Assembly (NCBI RefSeq): GCF_001899645.1
Contig: NZ_MKVV01000095.1
Span: forward strand, 1 to 55,138
Length of the DNA stretch: 55,138 nt
Direction: 5' to 3'
From: Pseudonocardia sp. 73-21
GTDB taxonomy: Bacteria; Actinomycetota; Actinomycetes; Mycobacteriales; Pseudonocardiaceae
The number at the start of each line of letters is the position of its first letter. The first letter of the stretch is position 1. Both the position numbers and the translations under genes were made by a program. Shown here in pieces: positions 48,983 through 55,138 of the stretch. Below the pieces are notes generated by a model. The model did not search any database and was not told the DNA's origin. It worked only from the letters and a program-made list of their open reading frames with translations.

Positions 48983-49926
48983 GAGCTTCTCTCTGCGGTG
49001 AGCCGGGCGAGGCGCTTGGTGGTGGGCCAGCGCACGTCGCGGGCCCAGCCGAGCTTCTCGAAGATCCAGATGGTGCGGGCCGAGATGTCGATCTGGCCGC
49101 GCTGCACGCCGTGCCGGGCGCAGGTCGGGTCGGCGTGGTGCAGGTTGTGCCAGGACTCGCCCATCGACAGGATCGCCAGCGGCCACACGTTGGCCGAGCG
49201 GTCGCGGGCCGCGAACGGCCGGTTGCCGATCATGTGGCAGATCGAGTTGATGGACCACGTGACGTGGTAGGCGAGCCCGACGCGCACCAGCCCGGCCCAG
49301 ACGAACGCGCTGAGCGCGCCGGCCCACGACATCGTGACGAGGCCGCCGACGAGCGCGGGCAGCAGCAGGCTGACCGCCACCCAGATCCCGAACTGACGGC
49401 TGATCCGCGCGACGGCCGGGTCGGACAGGAGGTCCGGCACAAAACGGTCGGCGTTGGTCTTGTCGGCCTCGAAGAGCCAGCCCATGTGCGCGTGCCAGAA
49501 GCCCTTCGCGAGCCCGACCGGTCCGGTGCCGTGCAGCCACGGGGAGTGCGGGTCGCCCTCCTTGTCGGAGAACGCGTGGTGGCGACGGTGGTCGGCCACC
49601 CAGGTGATCGGGTCGCCCTGCAGCGCGAGGCTGCCCGCGATGGCCAGCGCGCTGCGCAGCGCGGGCGTGGCCACGAACGACCGGTGGGTGAAGTACCGGT
49701 GGAACCCGACGGTGATGCCGAGGATGCTGATCACGTACATGGCGGCGGCCAGCCCCACGTCGAGCCAGCTCAGGCCCCATCCCCAGGCGAGCGGCACGGC
49801 CAGGACCAGCGCCACGACCGGGACGATCACGAACACGTGGACGAGCACGCTCTCGCTGAACCCCCGCCGCCCCTCGATGATCGGGGTGCCTCGGGTCGGT
49901 GCTTCTGCGGTGAGCGATGGGGTCAC
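48979..49926 (-). CDS. Membrane acyl-CoA (delta-9 type) desaturase
   Basis: This 315-residue membrane di-iron desaturase has three histidine boxes: HRYFTH, HRRHHAFSDKEGDPHSP and HNLHHADPTCARHGV. Hydrophobic blocks flank them (VHVFVIVPVVALVLAVPL, LLPALVGGLVTMSWAGAL). It puts a double bond into saturated acyl chains at the membrane. GTG 49926 with GAGGAG upstream is the start; longer frames would run into the divergent tetR gene. Two repeated CTACGGTGTA sites in the gap suggest control by the adjacent TetR. Confidence 0.92.
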   Translation of the reverse strand: MTPSLTAEAPTRGTPIIEGRRGFSESVLVHVFVIVPVVALVLAVPLAWGWGLSWLDVGLAAAMYVISILGITVGFHRYFTHRSFVATPALRSALAIAGSLALQGDPITWVADHRRHHAFSDKEGDPHSPWLHGTGPVGLAKGFWHAHMGWLFEADKTNADRFVPDLLSDPAVARISRQFGIWVAVSLLLPALVGGLVTMSWAGALSAFVWAGLVRVGLAYHVTWSINSICHMIGNRPFAARDRSANVWPLAILSMGESWHNLHHADPTCARHGVQRGQIDISARTIWIFEKLGWARDVRWPTTKRLARLTAERSS

Positions 49927-49955
49927 GTGGGGCGGTTCTCCTCGGATCGGGGGCG

Positions 49956-49979
49956 CTACGGTGTAGACACTACGGTGTA
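49956..49979. promoter_or_regulatory. Direct repeat in the desaturase-tetR gap
   Basis: CTACGGTGTA occurs at 49956-49965 and 49970-49979, with starts 14 bp apart, between the divergent desaturase and tetR genes. GTGTAGACAC inside is also dyad-like. A good candidate operator for the TetR protein. Confidence 0.45.
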
Positions 49980-49996
49980 TCGACGAAAGGAACAAT

Positions 49997-50650
49997 GTGA
50001 CGAGTCCGCTCACCCGGGAGCAGGTGTTCGCCACCGCGCTGCGGCTCGTCGACACCGACGGTGTGGAGGCGCTGTCGATGCGCCGGCTCGGCAAGGCGCT
50101 CGACCGCGACCCGATGCGGCTCTACCGGCACGCCGAGAGCAAGGAGGCGCTGCTCGACGGGGTGGTGGAGCTGGTGATGTCGGAGCTGCAGGTGCCGGTG
50201 GCCGACGACGACTGGGAGCAGGCGCTGCGCCGCACCGCCCACGCCTACCGCGACCTCGCGCTCGCCCACCCACACGTCGTCCCGCTGCTGGTGACCCGTC
50301 CGCTGGCCACGCCGCTGGCCCGCCGGCCGCTGGGCACGCTGCGTCCGCTGGAACAGCTGCTCGGGCTGCTGGTCAGGGCCGGTTTCGACGAGCGCGGCGC
50401 GCTCTACGCCTACCGCCTCTACATGGGTTTCCTGAACGGTCATCTGCTCAACGAGCTGCAGGAGCGTGTCGTGGCGCCCGACGAGACCGACGACGTGCTG
50501 CGGCTGGGCCTGCACCGGCTGCCGATCGCGGACTTCCCCCGCCTGCGTTCCCTGGCCGGCGCCCTCGCCGCCTACGACGGGGGACGCGAGCTCGACGAGG
50601 GCCTCGACATCGTGCTCGCGGGGTTGCGGGCGCGTACCGCGGTGGGGTGA
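49997..50650 (+). CDS. TetR-family regulator of the desaturase operon (inferred)
   Basis: This 217-residue TetR-like regulator has an HTH in LTREQVFATALRLVDTDGVE and LSMRRLGKALDRDPMRLYRH, then a TetR_C-type ligand region (RRTAHAYRDLALAHPHVVPL, RAGFDERGALYAYRLYMGFL). The form resembles the TetR class-1/2 group. It starts at GTG 49997 after AAAGGA. It diverges from the desaturase with the repeated CTACGGTGTA box, so it likely represses both; the signal is unknown. Confidence 0.88.
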   Translation: MTSPLTREQVFATALRLVDTDGVEALSMRRLGKALDRDPMRLYRHAESKEALLDGVVELVMSELQVPVADDDWEQALRRTAHAYRDLALAHPHVVPLLVTRPLATPLARRPLGTLRPLEQLLGLLVRAGFDERGALYAYRLYMGFLNGHLLNELQERVVAPDETDDVLRLGLHRLPIADFPRLRSLAGALAAYDGGRELDEGLDIVLAGLRARTAVG

Positions 50651-50805
50651 CGTGGGGTTGATGTGACACCACGAATGCATGGGTGTGGGAGATCGGGGTG
50701 CCGTCCCCGACCGGCCCTACCGGGTCTGGCGCGGGTGATCTCGGGCACGCATTGCTGCTGTACCGCCATCATCGAGGGCTCGCGCGCGGGCCCTGTTCGC
50801 GCGGA
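50651..50805. other. Convergent spacer without a gene
   Basis: No convincing gene lies in this 155-bp gap. TCGGGG-tgccgt-CCCCGA (about 50693-50710) could form a small GC hairpin that may end transcription from tetR. Codon pattern and ribosome sites do not support a CDS. Confidence 0.4.
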
Positions 50806-51345
50806 TCACCGCGTGCCGTCCACCACCACGTCCGCCCGCCCCGGCGTGCCTTCCGTCGCGAAGTGGGTCTGCTCCTGTGCCGCCCAGCGGTCCCAGTGCG
50901 GGCGGTAGGTCTCGCCGTCGCGGTCCATCGCGCGCCGGAGGCGTTCGGTGCGAGGTGCGTCGATCCACACCAGGAGCACCGCGTGGGCGCTGATGATCCG
51001 TGCCCCGGAGCCTGCCCCCTCGACCACCAGAACGGGCGGCGTGCCCAGGTCGTGCTCCTCGGCGTACCGGCCGAGGGCCCAGTCGTAGCGGCGGTAGCGG
51101 GCGGGTCTCCCGGCGACCAGCGGGCCCACGACCCACTCGTGCAGCAACGGGACGGCGGCGGCGAGACCGTCCCAGCCGGGGTAGAGGTCGTCCATGTGCA
51201 GCAGCGGCGCGCCTCCGAGCGCGGCGACGAGCCCCTCGGCGAGCACCGTCTTCCCCGACCCGGACGGGCCGTCCACGCACACCAGCCGGGTGCCGCCGCA
51301 CCGCGGCTCGGCGGCGTGCACCCGGGTGGCCAGGTGGTCCAGCAC
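50806..51345 (-). CDS. Uridine-kinase-like P-loop kinase
   Basis: This 179-residue P-loop kinase has Walker A VDGPSGSGKTVLAEGL, the Asp-rich LLHMDDLYPGWDGLAAAV and the lid region RTERLRRAMDRDGE, and PVLVVEGAGSGARIISAHAV. It resembles uridine kinase / AAA_18 kinases of actinobacteria, though the substrate could be another small alcohol. GTG 51345 follows the stop of the anti-sigma factor gene by two bases. It is cotranscribed with the anti-sigma/STAS pair. Confidence 0.82.
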   Translation of the reverse strand: MLDHLATRVHAAEPRCGGTRLVCVDGPSGSGKTVLAEGLVAALGGAPLLHMDDLYPGWDGLAAAVPLLHEWVVGPLVAGRPARYRRYDWALGRYAEEHDLGTPPVLVVEGAGSGARIISAHAVLLVWIDAPRTERLRRAMDRDGETYRPHWDRWAAQEQTHFATEGTPGRADVVVDGTR

Positions 51346-51347
51346 GC

Positions 51348-51875
51348 TCAGGCGGGTGGCGGCACCGCGCGGCTGCGCAGCACCACGGTGGTGCCGCCGT
51401 CGGTGCCGTCGACGGTGAGGGTCTCGACGCACGCCTCCATCAGCGGCAGCCCGTGGCGCCGGTTGCCCCGGAACGCCGAGGGCGGCAGCCACGAGCCCCG
51501 GTCGACGACGGTGAGGACGGCGCGACGGCGACCGTCCGGCTCGGCGACCACGATCCCGTGGACCTCGACGGGGCCGCCCCGTTCGACGACCGCACCGTGG
51601 TCGACGCCGTAGCCGTGCTCGACGCTGTTGCTGACCGCCTCGCTGACGGCGAGGATCAGGTCGTCGCGCTGACCGGCGGGCCAACGGTGGCCGGCGAGCC
51701 AGCGCGAGAGCCGTTCGCGGGCGAGCGAGGGGGCGGCCAGCTCGGCCGACAGCGTCATCCGCAGCTCGGCGTCCGTGTGCGCCCGGCTGCGGTCGCGGTC
51801 GCTCAGCGGAGGCACGCGGGAAGTGTCCTCCAGGGCGTGATCGGACGCACCCGGTGGGTCAACCATCGAGGGCAT
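51348..51875 (-). CDS. RsbW-type anti-sigma factor (HATPase_c_2)
   Basis: This 175-residue ATP-binding protein has a GHKL/RsbW fold in its C-terminal two thirds. The N box is DDLILAVSEAVSNSVEHGYG, then VVDRGSW for the G1 box and NRRHGLPLMEACVETLTVDG. Such kinases bind a sigma factor or phosphorylate a STAS partner. The start may be ATG 51875 or ATG 51866; the first overlaps the STAS gene by 17 nt. The STAS partner is directly upstream in the operon. Confidence 0.88.
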   Translation of the reverse strand: MPSMVDPPGASDHALEDTSRVPPLSDRDRSRAHTDAELRMTLSAELAAPSLARERLSRWLAGHRWPAGQRDDLILAVSEAVSNSVEHGYGVDHGAVVERGGPVEVHGIVVAEPDGRRRAVLTVVDRGSWLPPSAFRGNRRHGLPLMEACVETLTVDGTDGGTTVVLRSRAVPPPA

Positions 51876-52200
51876 CGGTGACGCTGTGGAACAGGGTGAG
51901 GACCGCGTCGAGGCCGGTCAGCTCGATGGGGCGCACCACCGGGCGGGTGTGGTCGACCACGATCCGCAGCGTCTCGAACCCCCGGTGGTGGACGGCCTCG
52001 CGGGCGCTGTCGAGCAGCACCTGCAGGCCGGGCGACCCCAGGAAGGTGACGTCGGTGAGGTCGACGACCAGCGGGCGTCCGTCGAGCTGCTCGTAGGCGG
52101 CGTCGATGGCGGCGCGCAACCGTGGAGCGGTCAGCCCGTCGATCTCGCCGTCGACGCCGAGCACCACGGCGTCGGGCCGGTCGTCGGTCCGCACCTTCAT
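51859..52200 (-). CDS. STAS-domain anti-anti-sigma factor
   Basis: This STAS protein of about 113 residues has AVVLGVDGEIDGLTAPRLRA, LVVDLTDVTFLGSPGLQVLL with the likely phospho-Ser in LGSPG, and ETLRIVVDHTRPVVRPIELT. It is the usual partner of RsbW-like kinases. ATG 52200 has GGAGCGCGAG upstream; GTG 52227 is an alternative that adds nine residues. It overlaps the next gene. The sigma factor under control is not in the window. Confidence 0.88.
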   Translation of the reverse strand: MKVRTDDRPDAVVLGVDGEIDGLTAPRLRAAIDAAYEQLDGRPLVVDLTDVTFLGSPGLQVLLDSAREAVHHRGFETLRIVVDHTRPVVRPIELTGLDAVLTLFHSVTDALDG

Positions 52201-52244
52201 GATCTGCTCGCGCTCCGGCCGTTCCACGAGCGGGAGGATAACCG

Positions 52245-52952
52245 TCAGCGCAGCAGCGGCAGCAGGGCCGCGTCCGCCCCGAGCTCGCGGCGTTCCCGCC
52301 CGCTCAACGGCTCGCGACCGGTGCCCAGCAGCGCCCACCACTCGTCGGACCACTCGGTGGGCGCGGGCCTGCCCAGCAACGCGTCGAGGGTGCGGCGCAC
52401 CAGGGCCAGCGGCTCGGCCCGGGGGCCGGGCCTGCCGAGGTCGACCACGAGGTCGAGGTGGCGCACGGCCGCCTCCACCGCGAGCGTGGTGATCAGGTCG
52501 TCGGCGCGCAGCACGTGGTCCTGCGTGGCCACCAGGGCGTCCGGGGCGGTCCGGCCGGCGAGCGTCACGACGGCGCGGCTGGTGTCGACGAACGTGCGGG
52601 TCAGGGCGTCGAGCCCCCACGCACTCGCGATCGTGCGCTGGGCCCGCAGCTCGCGGAACTCGGGATCGCGGTCGCCCCGGGCGTTGCGCCAGTAGGTGGT
52701 GGCGTCGCGGTCGGCGGGGCCGGCGGCGGGCGTCGCGAGCGCCACCAGGCCGCGCTGGGCGTCGCCGAGCAGGTGCAGCAGCAGGTCGCACACCACCCAG
52801 CCCGCGCGCCGCGTGGGACGCCAGGCGTCCGGTTCGTCGAGGGTGGCCGCGATCGTCGCGAGGTCGGAGTAGGCGATCCGCAGTGCGGCCGACGAGCTGG
52901 TTCCCGGGCGCGCCGGCGCGGGTCGGTTCGGGATCAGTCGTGCGGTCGTCAT
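52245..52952 (-). CDS. Maleylpyruvate isomerase-like (DinB/MDMPI fold) protein
   Basis: This 235-residue protein has an MDMPI-type N-domain: LRIAYSDLATIAATLDEPDA, RAGWVVCDLLLHLLGDAQRG. The histidines of a metal site are partly kept (CDLLLHLLGD; AVRHLDLVVDLG). Such proteins use mycothiol in metal-dependent transfers. The C-terminal part (EWSDEWWALLGTGREPLSG) is like the MDMPI_C domain region. Substrate unknown. ATG 52952; it lies alone, divergent from the hydrolase gene by 225 bp that hold no other gene. Confidence 0.8.
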   Translation of the reverse strand: MTTARLIPNRPAPARPGTSSSAALRIAYSDLATIAATLDEPDAWRPTRRAGWVVCDLLLHLLGDAQRGLVALATPAAGPADRDATTYWRNARGDRDPEFRELRAQRTIASAWGLDALTRTFVDTSRAVVTLAGRTAPDALVATQDHVLRADDLITTLAVEAAVRHLDLVVDLGRPGPRAEPLALVRRTLDALLGRPAPTEWSDEWWALLGTGREPLSGRERRELGADAALLPLLR

Positions 52953-53177
52953 GTCCTGCCGTCGTCCTCGTGCGTGGCCGTCGAACTTCTCATGTGGCCA
53001 TCGCGTGCCGACGCGGGGGGTTACCCGTGAGAGGTTCACACGGACGTTTCCCCGCGTTGCCAGCGCGATCGGTACCGGCGCGTATCCACGAGGATATGAG
53101 CAGCTGCCCGAAGGTCGAGGAGCCACTCGACCGAGCGGCTGATTGACCCGGCGGCGGGGCCTGGACACGATCGCCCC

Positions 53178-54221
53178 ATGACGCTGCTGCCCGGAGTCCG
53201 GTCCGCCACCGCCGACACCGACCGGCTGCGGATGCACTACCTCGAGTCCGGACGCCCCGACGGCACGCCACTCGTGCTGGTGCACGGCAACCTCTCGACG
53301 GGCCGCTTCTACGAGCACCTCCTGCCGCGGATCCCCGACCGGTTCCGGGTGCTCGCGCCGGACATGCGGGGCTTCGGCGACTCCGAGCGCAAGAGCCTCG
53401 ACGCCACCCGGGGCCTCGCCGACTGGGCGGACGACACCGCCGCGCTGCTCGTCGCCCTCGGGATCGAGGCGCCGCCGCACCTCGTCGGCTGGTCGACGGC
53501 CGGGGCCGCCATCGCGTCGTTCGCGACGCGGTACCCGGTGGCCTCGCTGACGTTCCTGGACCCGGTCTCGCCGTTCGGCTTCGGCGCCGTCCACCGCGAC
53601 GGCTCACCGGTTCACGACGACCACGCCGGTTCCGGGGGCGGCGGGGCGAACCCGGCGCTGATCGCCGCGCTGACCAGCGGCGACGACGCCCCGGACAACC
53701 CGTTCACCGCGCGGAACGTGATGCGCGCGCTGTACTGGTCGCCGGACCACCAGCTCCCCGCCGACCGCGAGGACGTCCTCGTCGCCGAGATCCACAAGAC
53801 CCTGATCGGCGACGACGGCTACCCGGGCGACGCCGCGTCGTCCACGAACTGGCCCGGCATCGCCCCCGGCACCCGCGGCATCCTCAACGCGCTCTCGCCC
53901 AAGTACTGCCGGTGGGACGACATCGTCGACCTCGACCCCAAACCGCCGGTCCTCTGGACGCACGGCACGGCGGACCTGATCGTCTCCGACGCCTCCCCGC
54001 TGGACTTCGGGGTGCTCGGCGCCGCGGGTGTCGTGCCCGGCTGGCCCGGCGCGGACGTCCACCCGGCGCAGCCGCAGGTCACCCAGATCCGCGACGTCCT
54101 GGACCGCTACGCGGCCGCGGGCGGCGCCGTCCGCGTCGAGATGTTCGAGGGCTCCGGCCATGGCCCGCACGTCGACGCCGAGGACCGCTGGCTCGCGGTC
54201 CTCCTGGACTTCCTGGGCTGA
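53178..54221 (+). CDS. Alpha/beta hydrolase
   Basis: This 347-residue alpha/beta-hydrolase has the oxyanion region PLVLVHGNLSTGRFYEHLLP, the nucleophile elbow GWSTAG with Ser106, DPVSPFGFGAVH, a long cap domain (residues about 140-250), the acid region LWTHGTADLIVSDASP and the catalytic His in EGSGHGPHVDAED. All three catalytic residues appear to be present. No signal peptide; a cytoplasmic esterase or similar. Substrate unknown. ATG 53178. The AraC gene follows 80 bp downstream. Confidence 0.9.
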   Translation: MTLLPGVRSATADTDRLRMHYLESGRPDGTPLVLVHGNLSTGRFYEHLLPRIPDRFRVLAPDMRGFGDSERKSLDATRGLADWADDTAALLVALGIEAPPHLVGWSTAGAAIASFATRYPVASLTFLDPVSPFGFGAVHRDGSPVHDDHAGSGGGGANPALIAALTSGDDAPDNPFTARNVMRALYWSPDHQLPADREDVLVAEIHKTLIGDDGYPGDAASSTNWPGIAPGTRGILNALSPKYCRWDDIVDLDPKPPVLWTHGTADLIVSDASPLDFGVLGAAGVVPGWPGADVHPAQPQVTQIRDVLDRYAAAGGAVRVEMFEGSGHGPHVDAEDRWLAVLLDFLG

Positions 54222-54301
54222 CCCGTTCGCCGGCGCCGAACACCGCCGTTGACGCGCCCGCCCGGACCGGCAGGGTGGTCGACGACGACGCGGAGGCGAC
54301 G

Positions 54302-55138
54302 ATGCCCGGCATCTCGATCACCACCTCGGACCAGGCCGAGGCCCGGCTGGCGTGCGCCGAGGTGTACTTCCCGCACCGGATGGCCGTCCTCCACGACTCC
54401 CGGACCTTCGCGATGTCGCTGTCGGCGGTCGGTCTGGGTCCGGTGTCCGCGGGCCTGCTCGGGTACGCGGGCGAGGTGCGCATCGAGACCGACGCGCTGG
54501 AGACCGGGTACGAGGTCAACGTCCCCCTGGACGGGCATCTGCGCACGTGGACGGGGCACGCCGACGTCTGCGCCGCCGCGGGCCTCGCGGCGGTCTACCG
54601 GCCGGACGGCCGCACCAGGCTGCACGGATGGGCCGGCGGCGGGCAGCTGTTCGGGTTGAAGATCGAGCGTGGGGCGCTCGAGGAGACGCTCGAGGAGCTC
54701 ACCGACCGCCCGGTGCGGTCGACCGTGGCGCTCGGGCCGAGCCTCGACCTGACCGGTGGCGCGGGCCGCCAGTGGTGGGGACTCGCCCGTTCCCTCATCG
54801 ATCTCGCGCAGGACCCGGGCGGCCCGCTGGGGAATCCCGTGGTGGCGCGGCCGCTGGCCCGCAGCGTCATCGCCGCGTTCCTCCACGCGGTCGACCATCC
54901 GTACCGAGATCTGCTCGCCCACCGGCCGGCGACGCCGCGTCCCGCGACGATCCGCGAGGCCGTCGATCTGCTGGAGGCGGAGCCGGACCATCCGTGGACC
55001 GTCGCCGATCTGGCCCGCCGGGTGGGCGTCACCCCCCGCGGGCTCCAGGCGGGGTTCGCGCGGCACGTCGGCACGGCGCCGATGGCCCACCTGCGGCAGG
55101 TGCGGCTCGCCCGGGTGCACCTGGACCTGCAGGTCGCC
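54302..55138 (+). CDS. AraC-family regulator (partial, cut by the right edge)
   Basis: At least 279 residues are visible. An N-terminal AraC-binding-like domain (ACAEVYFPHRMAVLHDSRTF, LETGYEVNVPLDGHLRTWTG) is followed by the HTH region ATIREAVDLLEAEPDHPWTV and DLARRVGVTPRGLQAGFARH, then the second helix (AHLRQVRLARVHLDLQ). The gene runs off the window before its stop. ATG 54302 has GGAGGCGAC just upstream. The type often controls oxidoreductase or hydrolase genes, and the neighbouring hydrolase is a possible target. Confidence 0.88.
   Translation, partial: MPGISITTSDQAEARLACAEVYFPHRMAVLHDSRTFAMSLSAVGLGPVSAGLLGYAGEVRIETDALETGYEVNVPLDGHLRTWTGHADVCAAAGLAAVYRPDGRTRLHGWAGGGQLFGLKIERGALEETLEELTDRPVRSTVALGPSLDLTGGAGRQWWGLARSLIDLAQDPGGPLGNPVVARPLARSVIAAFLHAVDHPYRDLLAHRPATPRPATIREAVDLLEAEPDHPWTVADLARRVGVTPRGLQAGFARHVGTAPMAHLRQVRLARVHLDLQVA

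Noticed and set aside
49927..50094. Longer desaturase starting at 50094
   Set aside because: It would overlap the tetR gene and its promoter and add residues unlike desaturases. GTG 49926 has a GAGGAG ribosome site.

Overview
The window is chromosomal DNA of a very GC-rich actinomycete. A Pseudonocardia-like member of the Pseudonocardiaceae is the best guess. The reasons are the GC-rich third codon positions, frequent GTG starts, chains of ATGA/GTGA stop-start overlaps, a WhiB2-type regulator, coenzyme F420 genes, mannose-activation genes, and a gene order from about 19.7 kb to 45.7 kb that follows the Mycobacterium tuberculosis Rv3277-Rv3255c neighbourhood. No rRNA, tRNA or CRISPR array was found. 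The genus is an inference; synteny and motif comparisons were made by eye and from memory.

Left part (1-15.9 kb): a carbon monoxide dehydrogenase (CODH) region. A LysR regulator diverges from a small gene followed by coxD (MoxR AAA ATPase), coxE (VWA protein) and two small genes, one of them a diverged GIY-YIG-like protein. A DUF7455 zinc protein and a broken AbiEi/DUF559-type gene follow. Two complete CODH modules then stand back to back around a 150-bp promoter region at 11.05-11.2 kb. The leftward operon is an 86-residue protein, coxM, coxS, coxL, coxG and five tiny single-pass membrane proteins. The rightward operon is coxM, coxS, coxL and an XdhC-YHS fusion. Both CoxL proteins carry the form I AYxCSFR loop. 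In the likely scheme CoxMSL oxidises CO, CoxD/E and XdhC mature the Mo-Cu site, CoxG links the enzyme to membrane quinone, and the five membrane proteins are candidate anchors or adaptors.

Middle (15.9-31.7 kb): MaoC and GlcG-like proteins, a HisN-type phosphatase, a two-component system, GtrA, purK and purE, and a protein derived from an IS630-type transposase. Next come a 320-bp spacer with a possible leader peptide and structured RNA, a 1221-residue XRE-STAND-WD40 protein, a TetR regulator diverging from a fadE25-like acyl-CoA dehydrogenase, an Imm5-like protein, a TIGR03089 protein and an LCP ligase.

Right-middle (31.8-46.8 kb): cell-envelope sugar and F420 genes. These are a GT2 glycosyltransferase, a repeat protein, a WbbL-like protein that has lost key residues, a GDP-mannose pyrophosphorylase, a 3-methyladenine glycosylase, fbiA, fbiB, a NUDIX protein, an M50 peptidase, whiB2, a zincin-like protein, DUF3499, phosphomannomutase, a Trm112-like protein, an SIS protein, manA and a CDF transporter. 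Pyrophosphorylase, mutase and isomerase together make the full fructose-6-phosphate to GDP-mannose route.

Right end (46.8-55.1 kb): a nitrilase-fold protein without its catalytic cysteine, decayed NmrA-like and AraC genes, a DUF5994-desaturase operon facing a TetR gene, a uridine-kinase-like / anti-sigma / STAS cluster, a maleylpyruvate-isomerase-like protein, an alpha/beta hydrolase and an AraC regulator cut by the window edge.

A second theme is repeats. A 42-nt palindromic element occurs three times; two copies lie inside genes, in the same reading frame, near the N-termini of coxL and the DNA glycosylase. A roughly 73-nt repeat occurs twice, each time just after a stop codon. Several tandem duplications sit at gene ends.
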